This document shows positions 45,466-55,300 of a stretch of 64,000 bases of DNA, piece after piece; the first letter of the stretch is position 1; each line of letters starts with the position of its first letter. The notes below the pieces were generated by a model, which saw only the letters and a program-made list of their open reading frames with translations, did no database searches and was not told the origin of the DNA. The position numbers and the translations under genes are program-made. Source of the DNA: Cryomorphaceae bacterium (GTDB lineage Bacteria; Bacteroidota; Bacteroidia; Flavobacteriales_D; Cryomorphaceae); NCBI GenBank assembly GCA_003565555.1, contig PXBH01000074.1, positions 1 through 64,000 of the forward strand, written 5' to 3'.

Positions 45466-46920
45466 TCACCGATCGGCAAGACCGATGGTTTCCTCCGTGT
45501 TTTCGGCCGGGGGAGTGCCGCTTTCTTCTTGAGAATAGCCCAAGAGCTTCATCATGGCGTCCGCTTTCTGCCTTCCGGAAAAAACGCGGTACGTCAGGTT
45601 GCCCTTTGAATCGCGATCGATCACGAGCTGCTGAGGGTTGGGGATGAGGCAGTGCTGCAGTCCCCCGTAGCCCCCCACGGTATCTTGGTAGGCTCCCGTA
45701 TGGAAAAAACCGATGTACAAGGGGTTCTCCTTGTTGTACCGCGGCAGGTAAATGGCGTTGATGTGCTGCTCCGAATTGTAATAATCATCACTGTCACAAG
45801 TAAGGCCGCCGAGAAATACCCGCTCATAGTCACTGTTCCACCTGTTGAGCGGCAGCATAATGAACCGCTTGTTGATGGCCCATGAATCGGGAAGGGTGGT
45901 CATGAAGGAGGAGTCGATCATATTCTATCGTTCCTTGTCATTCTGCCGCTTTTGGTAGATGACCTTAAAGAGGGTTCCCCCGCTCTCCCCTACGGTAAAA
46001 CTGCCGAACTCGGTGTATATATGCGGATCGTCGATGCCCGCATCTCGCGAGAAGGCCTTGGTTTGCGCGATGATCTCCTCCACCATATAAGCATAGTCAT
46101 AGTCGAAAGCCAAGCTGTTCTTGATAGGAAATCCTCCGCCGATGTTCAGCGAATCCAGGCTTTCACACACTTCCTTGAGCCTGCCGTACACCGTGAGGCA
46201 TTTATTGAACTCGTTCCAATAATAGGCATTGTCGTTAATTCCCGTGTTGATGAAGAAGTGAAGCATCTTCAACTTAATTTTGGGATGGTTCTGAATCACA
46301 TCGCGGTAGAAGGGAGCAATGTTGCGGTAGCCGATCCCGAGCCTGCTCGTATAAAATTCGAATTTCGGCTCCTCCTCACTGGCAATCCGGATACCGATCT
46401 CAAAAGGATTGTCAATTAAGGCATTGAGCACGTCCACCTCTTGGTAATTGTCAATGACGGGCAGCAATTTATAACCCGCATTGATCAGGTGTGCGATCCG
46501 CTCGAGGTAGTCATCGGTCTTATAGCCGTTACACACCACATAGCGGTCTTTGTCAAGCTTGCCCGCATTGTAAAGATGCTCCACTATGTCGAGGTCGTAA
46601 GCCGATGAAGTTTCGATGGAAATATCGTTTTTTAAGGCCTCCTCAACCACATGGGAAAAATGCGAACTTTTCGTGCAGTAACAGTAGTTGTAGCTGCCTT
46701 TGTAATCCGTCTTTTCCATGGCATCTCGGAACCATCCTTTCGCCTTCCGAATGTTTTCGGATATCTTGGGGAGGTAGGTAAACTTGAGCGGTGTCCCGTA
46801 TTTTCTGACCACCTCCATCAAGGGAATGCCGTGAAACTCGAGCTCCTCGCCGTTCAGGCGAAATTCCTCCTGGGGGAAGTCAAAGGTTTGTTCGATCAGG
46901 TCTGCGTATTTAATCTTCAT
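45466..46920 (-). pseudogene. speA: Arginine decarboxylase (SpeA-like), interrupted by an in-frame amber codon
   Basis: A fold-III PLP decarboxylase (arginine to agmatine). From ATG 46920 (MKIKYADLIEQTFDFPQEEF) the frame holds the PLP Lys in YCYCTKSSHFSH and runs to TAG at 45925-45927; it resumes in the same frame without any shift at AAT ATG ATC (45924 onward) with MIDSSFMTTLPDSWAIN, and contains the C-terminal catalytic motif GLTCDSDDYYNSEQ. The junction reads QNDKER-stop-NMIDSS where relatives, as I recall them, carry W. TGG to TAG is one base change. The N-terminal piece alone (331 aa) lacks the catalytic Cys. The rest of the sequence shows no decay, so a recent mutation, a sequencing error, suppression or reinitiation at ATG 45921 are all possible. 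Confidence 0.85.
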
Positions 46921-47411
46921 GAAGAATCGGTGTAAAGTTTTTGTGGATGTCCTCATTCCTTGCCGGAGAGGTGCAGGGAGCTGCCACGTTAAAATACATG
47001 ACAGGAGAAAAAAGTTTTCGGCGGACAACACCCCGCAATTTGGCTTCCGCAAAAAAACGGCGATGGGCGCACTTACACGCCCCGGAGAGAATCAACGCGG
47101 CACACATTTCGGGGCGAAAAGTAAATATAAAACCCATCCGAAAGTACAGATTTTTTCCTGCCCTCAAGATGCACAATCTTAGGTGAAATGCGATGCCTTT
47201 ACGGCAAAACTCTGTTAACAGAGCGGGAAGGTGCCCCCGATCTGTACTGCACAACAGGCCGGCGGCATGCGAGATTCGACGGAAGGCTGCCGCGCCCTCA
47301 ACACCGGTTTGCGAAAAAATCCCGGCAACGGCATCGCGAGCATTGGTGATTTTGCACGCGGACGAATCAGTTTATCTTTGCAATCGGATCAAATCTTCAA
47401 TACCCGACCTC
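46921..47411. other. Intergenic region between speA and the DUF4412 gene
   Basis: About 490 bases with no supported gene. A well-formed promoter lies at its right end. Open frames extending upstream of 47412 and 46920 are not credible because the signal-peptide and family starts are inside. Confidence 0.6.
47351..47380 (+). promoter_or_regulatory. Promoter of the DUF4412 gene
   Basis: TTTG (47351-47354), an 18-base gap and TATCTTTG (47373-47380), matching both the -33 and -7 elements of the Bacteroidota consensus. The ATG follows 32 bases later. Confidence 0.75.
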
Positions 47412-48332
47412 ATGGAAACCCGACTCCCGTTTTTCGCCAAATCTGCGCTCGCCTTTGCCTTGTGTACGCTTGCGGGCCTCTCCGCCTCTGCCCAAATACT
47501 CGACCGCCTCGAGCGTCGCGCGAAACAGCGCGCCAACCAGAGGGTCGAAAAAAAAATAGATGAGAAGGTCGATAAAGCGGTAGATTCCGCCTTTGACGCT
47601 ACCGAAAATGCAGCCAAAGGAGATAGAAATAACAAGTCGGATGCCGACGCGCGGTCCGGGAGATTATCAGGGGCCCTCATGTCGGGCGCCGGCATGACCG
47701 AAGGTGCGGATGTAGATGCGGAATACAGCTTCCACCACGCCATTGATATGCAGTTCGAAAACTTCAACCGAAAAGGAAAAAAGACCGACGTCATGGAAAT
47801 CACCATGATGCTGAGCAAAGAAAGGCCCGTCGCCGCCATGAACACGCATGTGGAGGGGCATCCCGGCACCGTTGTGATCGATTCGGAGAAGAAGCTCATG
47901 TTCACCCTCGCGGATACCGAAGGACAGAAAATGGGAATCGCCTTCGGATTCGACGGTATGGATGATTCTGAGAGCGACGATGAAGAAGTCGTTTTTACAC
48001 CTACGGGAGAGACAAAGACCATCTCGGGCTACCGATGCAAAGCTTACCGCATGGAAAATGCCGGCGACGACAAAACGGTGAACACCGTCTGGATGACGGA
48101 AGACGCCAAGCTCAACTGGATGGAAATCTATGCACGCATGTCAGAGGAACAGTCCGGCGGGCGCGCGTCCATGCCCTCGGACTATCCCTCGGGAACGATG
48201 ATTATGATGGAGTCCGTCTCCGAACGCAGCGGGGAGCGCTCCGTGACCACAGTCCGTGAAATACGGATGGACGATAAAAACACCTTGACCACCGAAGGCT
48301 ACAGGTTCATCACCATGGGCGGAAAGCGCTGA
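47412..48332 (+). CDS. DUF4412 domain secreted protein
   Basis: From ATG 47412 a 306-residue protein with a signal peptide (METRLPFFAKSALAFALCTLAGLSASAQ), an alanine/lysine-rich helical region (ERRAKQRANQRVEKKIDEKVDKAV) and a DUF4412 domain (about residues 95-300; TMMLSKERPVAAMNTHVEG, AYRMENAGDDKTVNTVWMTED). Exported protein of unknown function. A nine-A run at its lysine-rich part is conspicuous but in frame. Confidence 0.8.
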   Translation: METRLPFFAKSALAFALCTLAGLSASAQILDRLERRAKQRANQRVEKKIDEKVDKAVDSAFDATENAAKGDRNNKSDADARSGRLSGALMSGAGMTEGADVDAEYSFHHAIDMQFENFNRKGKKTDVMEITMMLSKERPVAAMNTHVEGHPGTVVIDSEKKLMFTLADTEGQKMGIAFGFDGMDDSESDDEEVVFTPTGETKTISGYRCKAYRMENAGDDKTVNTVWMTEDAKLNWMEIYARMSEEQSGGRASMPSDYPSGTMIMMESVSERSGERSVTTVREIRMDDKNTLTTEGYRFITMGGKR

Positions 48333-48366
48333 CCGCACGACCCGCAAAAAGGAGAACGCCCCGACC

Positions 48367-49722
48367 TTGGCCGTAAGCAGCGAAAAGACATCGGAACATC
48401 CCCGGCGGGCGTTTGACCTGCGCGACATCAACCGGCTTGCCTTGCCCGCCATTGTGACCGGTATTGCAGAGCCCGTTATCGCTTTGGTTGACACAGCATT
48501 TGTGGGGCAAATAGGCACCACTGAACTGGCAGCGGTGGGCATTGCGGGCAGTTTCTACCTGATGACCGTGTGGATCCTTGCGCAAACCCTTACTGCCATC
48601 GCTGCAGTAGTGAGCCGCCACTACGGCAAAGGCACATTGAATGAAGTCGCCACCTTGGTTCCTCAGGCATTCCTGGCCAATGTGCTCTTGGGTGCGGGGT
48701 TTTACCTGCTCACCACGACTTTTTCGGACAGTATCTTCAGGTTTTACAATGCAGAGGGGGCGCTGCTCGAAGCCTGCAAGCGTTACTTCGCCATACGCGC
48801 AGCGGGATTTCCCTTTACCCTCGGAGCATTCCTTCTTTTCGGTGCTTTTCGCGGCATTCAAAACACCTCTTGGGCCATGGCCGTGGCATTGGCGGGGGCT
48901 GTCATCAACGGAATACTCGACTACCTGCTGATTTTCGGTGCGGGCGATGTAATTCCCGCTTTGGGACTTGAAGGTGCCGCATGGGCCGGCTTGGCGGCCC
49001 AAGTCACCATGTTTCTTGCGGCAATTTATATCACGGAGCGGTACACCCCCTTCACCGTCATTCCCGTTCGCAAGCTCAACCCGCATTACAAGTGGCTGGC
49101 CGGTATGAGCTTCGATCTGTTTATCCGCACTGTTTTGCTCAACCTGACTTTCTATCTCGCAGTAAGGTACGCCACCGGCTACGGAGAAGCTGTAGTGGCG
49201 GCCCATACCGTGGCCCTCAATATTTGGCTGTTCTCCTCCTTTTTCATCGACGGGTACGCGCACGCAGGCAATGCTATCGCGGGGCGTTTGGCCGGTGCGG
49301 GGCACATCGACGAGCTGTGTCGTCTGGGTAAAGTGCTCGGGAAAATTGCCCCCGGAATCGGCGCCGGGGTTGCCGCAGTGTACGCCCTCTTATACCCCTT
49401 CGCAGCGGGTGTTTTCACCGATGAAGCCGAGGTCATCACAGCCTTCAACAGCATTTTTTGGTTGGTCATCATTTCGCAGCCTGTCAATGCCTTGGCCTTC
49501 GTTTATGACGGTATCTTCAAAGGTCTGGGTGAAATGAAGTACCTCCGCAACCTGCTCGCGGCCGCCACCCTCTTCGGATTTCTTCCCGTGGCGGCGGGAT
49601 TCCACCATTTTCACCCGGGCCTCACGGGAATCTGGACGGCCTTTACCCTGTGGATGCTGATTCGGGCCGTATCACCCCACCTGAGGTTTAGGCAGCGGTA
49701 CTGCCTTACGGCAAAAAAATAA
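48367..49722 (+). CDS. MATE family efflux transporter (DinF-like)
   Basis: A 451-residue protein with twelve predicted helices of the MATE/DinF type (LALPAIVTGIAEPVIALVDTAFVG opening; late GIWTAFTLWMLIRAV). It exports drugs or cationic compounds by Na+ or H+ antiport; the substrate is unknown. The start is TTG 48367, preceded by AAGGAG 12 bases upstream. It follows the DUF4412 gene by 34 bases. Confidence 0.9.
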   Translation: MAVSSEKTSEHPRRAFDLRDINRLALPAIVTGIAEPVIALVDTAFVGQIGTTELAAVGIAGSFYLMTVWILAQTLTAIAAVVSRHYGKGTLNEVATLVPQAFLANVLLGAGFYLLTTTFSDSIFRFYNAEGALLEACKRYFAIRAAGFPFTLGAFLLFGAFRGIQNTSWAMAVALAGAVINGILDYLLIFGAGDVIPALGLEGAAWAGLAAQVTMFLAAIYITERYTPFTVIPVRKLNPHYKWLAGMSFDLFIRTVLLNLTFYLAVRYATGYGEAVVAAHTVALNIWLFSSFFIDGYAHAGNAIAGRLAGAGHIDELCRLGKVLGKIAPGIGAGVAAVYALLYPFAAGVFTDEAEVITAFNSIFWLVIISQPVNALAFVYDGIFKGLGEMKYLRNLLAAATLFGFLPVAAGFHHFHPGLTGIWTAFTLWMLIRAVSPHLRFRQRYCLTAKK

Positions 49723-49775
49723 GGGCCCGGGGCAGCGGGTGCCTTCGACGACCCGGCGGGTGCGGCGCACGTGCG

Positions 49776-50834
49776 TCACTTCTTTTCGAGGAAGCCTTCA
49801 AAACCGGAGAAGCCGAGCATCCGCGCAAGGGATTCCGGCAATTCCGGAAGTGACTTCCGCGCCACCAAGAGCCCGTTGAGTTCGGCGAGTTCCGAAAAGA
49901 CATAATGCTTGTCGAGCGCAGCCTTGAGATAAGCCCGACCCGTAGAATTGCCCGTACCCACCCGTGCGCCGATCATTCGGTGCACCATATTCATATGGCG
50001 GGTGCGCCAAGTGGCCATGAGCTCATCGATTTCCAGCAGGCCGTTCATCAGGCGGTAGGGCATCTGCAGCAGGGGGTAACCTCTGTAGAGCACGATAAAC
50101 AGAGCGGCACGACATGCTGCCGATGAGAGCCTGCGGTCGGGGTTCTCATTTTTCCCGAAAAGGAGGGCATCAAAAAGTACCGTATTGGACTGCTCGATCC
50201 GCAACAGGCTTTCGGAATAAGCTTTCTTGTAGTCCTGCCAAAAAGGGTGGCCGCCGGGATCGCTTCGGTCGGCGCGGTCGTCCAAAAAATCGAGGTAGGG
50301 CATGCGTTCGAGCCAAAGATTCAACAGCTCGAGCAGGGAAGGCCGCTGCTCGGTGTCTTTCACACTGCTCACATCCTCTTCCCTGAGCTGTGAGGTGTAG
50401 TACCCCTTGCCGTGACGGTCTTCGAACCGAAGCCCGAGCCGTGCTTCGAGGGCCTTCCACTGCACACTTTGAAAACCGCTGGCCGGCCGAAGCAAGTCGC
50501 GGAAATCCAGAAAGTCCAGTGAGGTCATGGTCTCCATCACATTGATCTGATCGACCAAAAGGCGAAGAATGGTGATGATCCGCTCCGTACGGTGCACCAC
50601 GGTCTGCATGGCAGGCGAATTGTCCTTCACCTCGGGGGCTTCCATGAGGTCGGTGATGCTGTCGAGTTCGTAAATAATTTGCTTAAACCACAGCTCATAA
50701 GCCTGATGCGTGATGATAAAAAGCATCTCATCATGCGCTTCAACACCCTTCTTGTCGCTTTCGGGATTTTGGGCGTTGAGAACGGCATCAAGGCGCAGGT
50801 AGTCGCTGTAGTACACGTCTGTTTTTTCCGGCAT
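49776..50834 (-). CDS. Tryptophan 2,3-dioxygenase
   Basis: Heme enzyme converting tryptophan to N-formylkynurenine, opening the kynurenine path. It has 352 residues from ATG 50834 (MPEKTDVYYSDYLRL). Motifs: FIITHQAYELWFKQI (catalytic His near residue 48), SGFQSVQWKALEARLG, and the proximal heme ligand in RTRHMNMVHRMIGARVGTGNSTG (His about 280). Kynureninase and formamidase are not in the window. Confidence 0.95.
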   Translation of the reverse strand: MPEKTDVYYSDYLRLDAVLNAQNPESDKKGVEAHDEMLFIITHQAYELWFKQIIYELDSITDLMEAPEVKDNSPAMQTVVHRTERIITILRLLVDQINVMETMTSLDFLDFRDLLRPASGFQSVQWKALEARLGLRFEDRHGKGYYTSQLREEDVSSVKDTEQRPSLLELLNLWLERMPYLDFLDDRADRSDPGGHPFWQDYKKAYSESLLRIEQSNTVLFDALLFGKNENPDRRLSSAACRAALFIVLYRGYPLLQMPYRLMNGLLEIDELMATWRTRHMNMVHRMIGARVGTGNSTGRAYLKAALDKHYVFSELAELNGLLVARKSLPELPESLARMLGFSGFEGFLEKK

Positions 50835-50859
50835 GGGCACTGTAGAGTTGATGGAATGC

Positions 50860-50867
50860 CAAAGGTA
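50860..50867 (-). promoter_or_regulatory. Candidate -7 promoter element of tryptophan dioxygenase
   Basis: On the minus strand TACCTTTG matches TAnnTTTG 25 bases before the ATG. Confidence 0.6.
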
Positions 50868-50899
50868 GAAAATTTGCGGCCCCGAAAGCTGCGCGCACC

Positions 50900-51841
50900 T
50901 CAGTCGGTGTAGCTTCCCGCACGCAAAATGTATTCATCACAAAACAGACTGAAATCAATGATCTCCGGCTTGCGAAACAAAGCATTCCACTGCCCGCGGT
51001 ACAGAATTTTGCGGGGAAGCAAATGACCCTCTCGGCGGGTATTGACCACCAAGGTGCTGATATCAAAACTAAACAGAAGGGTATTGTGCGCCAATCGGTA
51101 CTCGCGCTTGACCACTTCATAGGTGTCGGGATGAAACCAGGAGGTCAGTTCTCGAATCACGGTATCGTCTTCCGACCCCGGTTTCGTCACACAGGAGAAA
51201 GCAATGGTTTCCTCCCCCTCGGCGACATCGTTGTATATGGCATAATCGTAGTACGGAACCATGTGATCGTCGAAAATGGCCATCTTATCGCCGATGAACG
51301 GCACATTCCCGATTTCGGCGCCGGGATTAAACATCAACCGCTTCAGCTGTGCCTTGTGCTTGTCTATGCGCGAACCCGAGACCAGCTCCTGTTCCTTGTT
51401 TACAATGCGGTTGCTCACCCGCTGAGGCCCTTCCGGAAAAAAGATATCATCGTACATTTCTGCCGTCAGGTAGCGCCAATCTCCGTTTCTTTTTCTGATC
51501 CTGCCGTTGGTCTCTTCGAAGGTGATCTCGAGGTGCATGACCTCATCGGTGCTCAGGTACTGCACAGCGGTCCTGTCCATCGTCCCTTTTTCTGAAGCAT
51601 CCTTCTCAAACACGGTGATGTGCCCTTTTTTCTTGTGAGGAAAATAGCGCATATTGAGGAAAGCCTTGTAGAAGGTGGTGTCCTCACGCACCTTTCGGAT
51701 AAAATCGTTCACCTCGAAGCCCTCCGTGCGCGCACTGACCGTAAAAGCGTCGAGGTTGACCACCTTGGCCACGCCTTCCTGGCCCCGAGCGGCATTCGCG
51801 GAAGCAATCACACAACAAGAAATTATTAACAATCTGCGCAC
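50900..51841 (-). CDS. Hypothetical secreted protein
   Basis: A 313-residue protein with a signal peptide (RRLLIISCCVIASANAARGQ) starting at GTG 51841. It holds VNLDAFTVSARTEGFEVNDFIRKV early and VSNRIVNKEQELVSGSRID mid-way; the rest is beta-rich with many charged residues. It resembles uncharacterised Bacteroidota periplasmic proteins but no named domain is recognised. The tryptophan dioxygenase gene lies downstream. Confidence 0.65.
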   Translation of the reverse strand: MRRLLIISCCVIASANAARGQEGVAKVVNLDAFTVSARTEGFEVNDFIRKVREDTTFYKAFLNMRYFPHKKKGHITVFEKDASEKGTMDRTAVQYLSTDEVMHLEITFEETNGRIRKRNGDWRYLTAEMYDDIFFPEGPQRVSNRIVNKEQELVSGSRIDKHKAQLKRLMFNPGAEIGNVPFIGDKMAIFDDHMVPYYDYAIYNDVAEGEETIAFSCVTKPGSEDDTVIRELTSWFHPDTYEVVKREYRLAHNTLLFSFDISTLVVNTRREGHLLPRKILYRGQWNALFRKPEIIDFSLFCDEYILRAGSYTD

Positions 51842-52306
51842 TTCGTGTTAATAACGCGGAAAAGCCCGAGTGGTTGCATGAAGAATCTGCCGTGAATATC
51901 CGACGAATCGGACTATTCGGTTTCCTCTGCGGGAAAAAATTTCCGACCCTTGATTGGCAAATATTTAGGTGAGTAAACATCACCCTTACACGGCACGGCG
52001 CTTACCGAAGCAGGAGGGAAAGTGCCGAAAAACACAAAGACGCAACTCCCAATCATTACAAACTCTCGATGAAACCGCGATTTATTCAGACTAACTTGTA
52101 TTTCGAAAGGATTTTAGTACTTTAGCGCAATAAACCAATTCACGCTATGATGCCTGCAAACCTTCCGCCTTAGTCTTTATCGGACGAAAACCGCAAAATC
52201 GTCCTTTTCTGCGTGATTCTGATTCGCAGAACCGCGCAAAAACATCCCCTTATTGCCCCTTAAGCTTACGTCTTGAATTTTTTTTAATTGTCCAAAAACC
52301 AAATTT
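51842..52306. other. 465-base gap upstream of the giant repeat protein gene
   Basis: No gene longer than a few codons is supported. A short frame ATG ATG CCT GCA AAC CTT CCG CCT TAG (52147-52173) could encode a leader peptide MMPANLPP. A TACTTTAG sequence near 52118 resembles a -7 element with one mismatch. No tRNA or riboswitch structure was recognised. Confidence 0.5.
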
Positions 52307-55300
52307 ATGAAACCACGTGCTACAAATGAGGTGTCCTCGCAGACATCTTTTGATGCAGTCTGTAGTTCGGGGGGCAAGTTGTCGGCGCTGCCGATGCTGT
52401 TCTCCCTGATTGCAGTTCTGTTCGTTTCTGTTGCGGGATTTGCCCAGAAAGGCGCAGTACCCGTCAAACAGACCCAACCGCCCACAGTCATTGTAATCAA
52501 TGACTACTATCCCGGCGAAGGCCATGTGCCCGCTGAGGTCGCAAGTTATGCTTTCGCCAGAGAAAACGGCGGAGAGGATGCGCCCTCACCTGTCATCAAC
52601 ACCTGTCCGTCCGATCTCACCGTCGAGTGTTTCCTCGACGTTGATCATGTTGTGTCGGAATTGAGTTATGACATCTTCTGCGGACCTGCAGCTTTCGTAT
52701 TTATATATCAGCCCCCCGGAATTCTGGACACAGGATCATGCCCGGGTACGGAATACGAAATCGTATACGAAGTATGGGACCAGTGCGGCGGAAACACGCA
52801 GTGCACACAAACTTTCACCATTGACAATGACGGTCCGGCCATCACTTTTTGCCCGACAGGCGGCGAAATCGAATCAGCTGATCAAGCGGTTTCTGATACC
52901 GACGCCCTTCAATATGAAGTGAGCTGCCCCGAGGATCCCCTCTGTGCTGAAATCACAAAAGAGGTATCACTGACAGAGTCTTACGACCCTTGCCTCGGTG
53001 AGCTTTTCATTTTTACGTACACCATCACGGACGGTTGCGACCGTTCTACCTCTTGTGAGCAGGTCTTCAATATTCTGCCTCCGGCGCTGGACATTGTCTG
53101 TGAAGAAGATGAGACCGTAGAATGCCTGTCAGACATTATGCCGTCAGAAGCGGATGTAGAAATCATCAATGCCATTGATGACCCCTCCGTTTCTACCGAC
53201 CTCGAGATCGGAGAAATCACGCTTGTAAGCGGACAAGACGGATGTGACGGAGCAGTGTACGCAGTGACTTACACCGTAACCGACGACTGCGAACGTGAAG
53301 CATCATGCACCCGCAACTTCACCCTCGAAAATGAAGGGCCGACCATCGAATTGATGAACCCCGAAGTGACCATCGAATGTGCAGCCGATGCCGCTGCCGA
53401 CCTCGAAGGGGTGATTACATCGACTTCTTGTGAACTCGGTGACTCCGTAACTGTTGAAGGACCCGTACTTGTATCGGGTGAAAACGGTAACTGTGCCGGT
53501 GATGTTTGGAACTTTATCTACACCGTAACCGATGAATGCGGACGCAGTGCATCAGCCACTCAGGTTGTGAACATTGACAACGCCGCTCCGACGATCGAAG
53601 CTCCCGCAGCCCTGGTATTCGAATGTGCCGAAGATGCGGAAGCCAATCCTGAAGATGCCGTAGTGACCACCTCTTGCGAACTCGGTTTTGAAATTTCGGT
53701 AGAAGGCCCCGAGCTCGTGGAGGGCGACGGATTCTGCGACGGTTCGGTATGGAAATTTACCTACACCGCTACAGATGATTGCGGACGCGAGTCTGAACCG
53801 GCTGAGCAAATGGTGACCATCGAAAACGACGGTCCGACGATTGAGTTGATGAACCCCGAAATCACCATTGCTTGCGCAGCTGACGCAGCTCCCGATTTCG
53901 AAGGCGTTATCGCTTCATCTGCATGCACGCTGAGCGACTCTGTTACGGTTGAAGGCCCCGTGCTCATCACCGGTGAAAACGGAAATTGCTCCGGAGATGT
54001 GTGGAACTTCACTTACACGGTAACGGATGAGTGCGGACGAACCGCCTCTGCCGTACAAACGGTGAATATCGAAAACGACGGTCCTACGATTGTTGCTCCC
54101 GAAGATGTGGTGCTCACATGCGCAGCCGATGCCGCTCCCGATACGGAGGGCACTGCGGTAACCACCTCTTGCGGACTCGGATTTGAAGTGACCGCCGAAG
54201 GACCTGAACTCCTCGAAGGAGACGGGTTCTGCCCCGGTTCAGTATGGCAATTCACCTACACGGTGACCGACGACTGCGGACGCACAGACAGCGATACGCA
54301 GCTGGTGACCATCGAAAATGACGGTCCTTCCGTTACCGCTCCCGATGATATCTCGATCGACTGCTCCGACAGCACCGATCCCGAATTCACCGGTGAAGCC
54401 ACCGCCTTCTTCCCCTGCGGAGAAGGAGAAATTACCTTTGAAGACCTCCCGATTGAGGACAACTGCCCGCAAACGCTGGTACGTGTGTGGTCAGCTTCTG
54501 ACGGCTGCAGCACAGTAACCGCCGAGCAGACCATCACCATCACCGACACCACTGCTCCGGAGCTGTTTATGCCCGAAGTGACAGAAGGTGAAGTGACCTG
54601 CCAGCAAGTAGATGCGGATCAAGCCATTGCTTTCGGCAACGGTACCTTGACACCCGAAGAAAACCAAGCTTTCCTGAATGTGGTTCGCCCGCTTTTCATG
54701 CAAAACGGATTGGTGCCCACAGGTACACAAGACGACTGCAATGACAGTGAATGGGACGAAATCGGAGTGAATGTAATCACCGAAGGTTTTGACGACTGCA
54801 CCACCAGAGTGATTTTGGAATGCATCTTCGTAGCCATCGATGAATGCGGAAATACTTCCGAGCCCGCGAGCACCTTCTTGGCCGTTGTCTCTGTGAATGA
54901 CCCCTCCATTACTGCTCCCGAAGACGTGGTAATCGAATGTGCGGAAGATGCCGCACCGAACTTCGCGGATGTGATGGCTTCTGCAGATTGCAACCTCGCT
55001 TTTGAAGTAGATGCCGACGGTCCCGAACTCCTCGAGGGCGACGGATTCTGCTCCGGCTCGGTTTGGCAGTTCACATACATCGTGACAGATGAATGCGGAC
55101 GCACCGCTACAGATACGCAGCTCGTCACCATTGAAAATGAAGGCCCGACCATCGAAGCGCCGGCAGCAGTCGTTTTCGAATGCGCCGAAGATGCAGTAGC
55201 AAATCCCGAAGATGCTGTCGTAACAACATCTTGCGGATTTGATTTTGAAGTAACTACCGAAGGTCCCATCCTCGTAAGCGGTGACGGATTCTGCGACGGA

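Noticed and set aside
45925-45927. Pyrrolysine at the amber codon of speA
   Set aside because: No pyl genes are in the window, TAG is a normal stop for other genes here, and the expected residue is Trp.
47193-47411. Upstream extension of the DUF4412 gene
   Set aside because: The signal peptide begins at ATG 47412 and a complete -33/-7 promoter lies within the extension.
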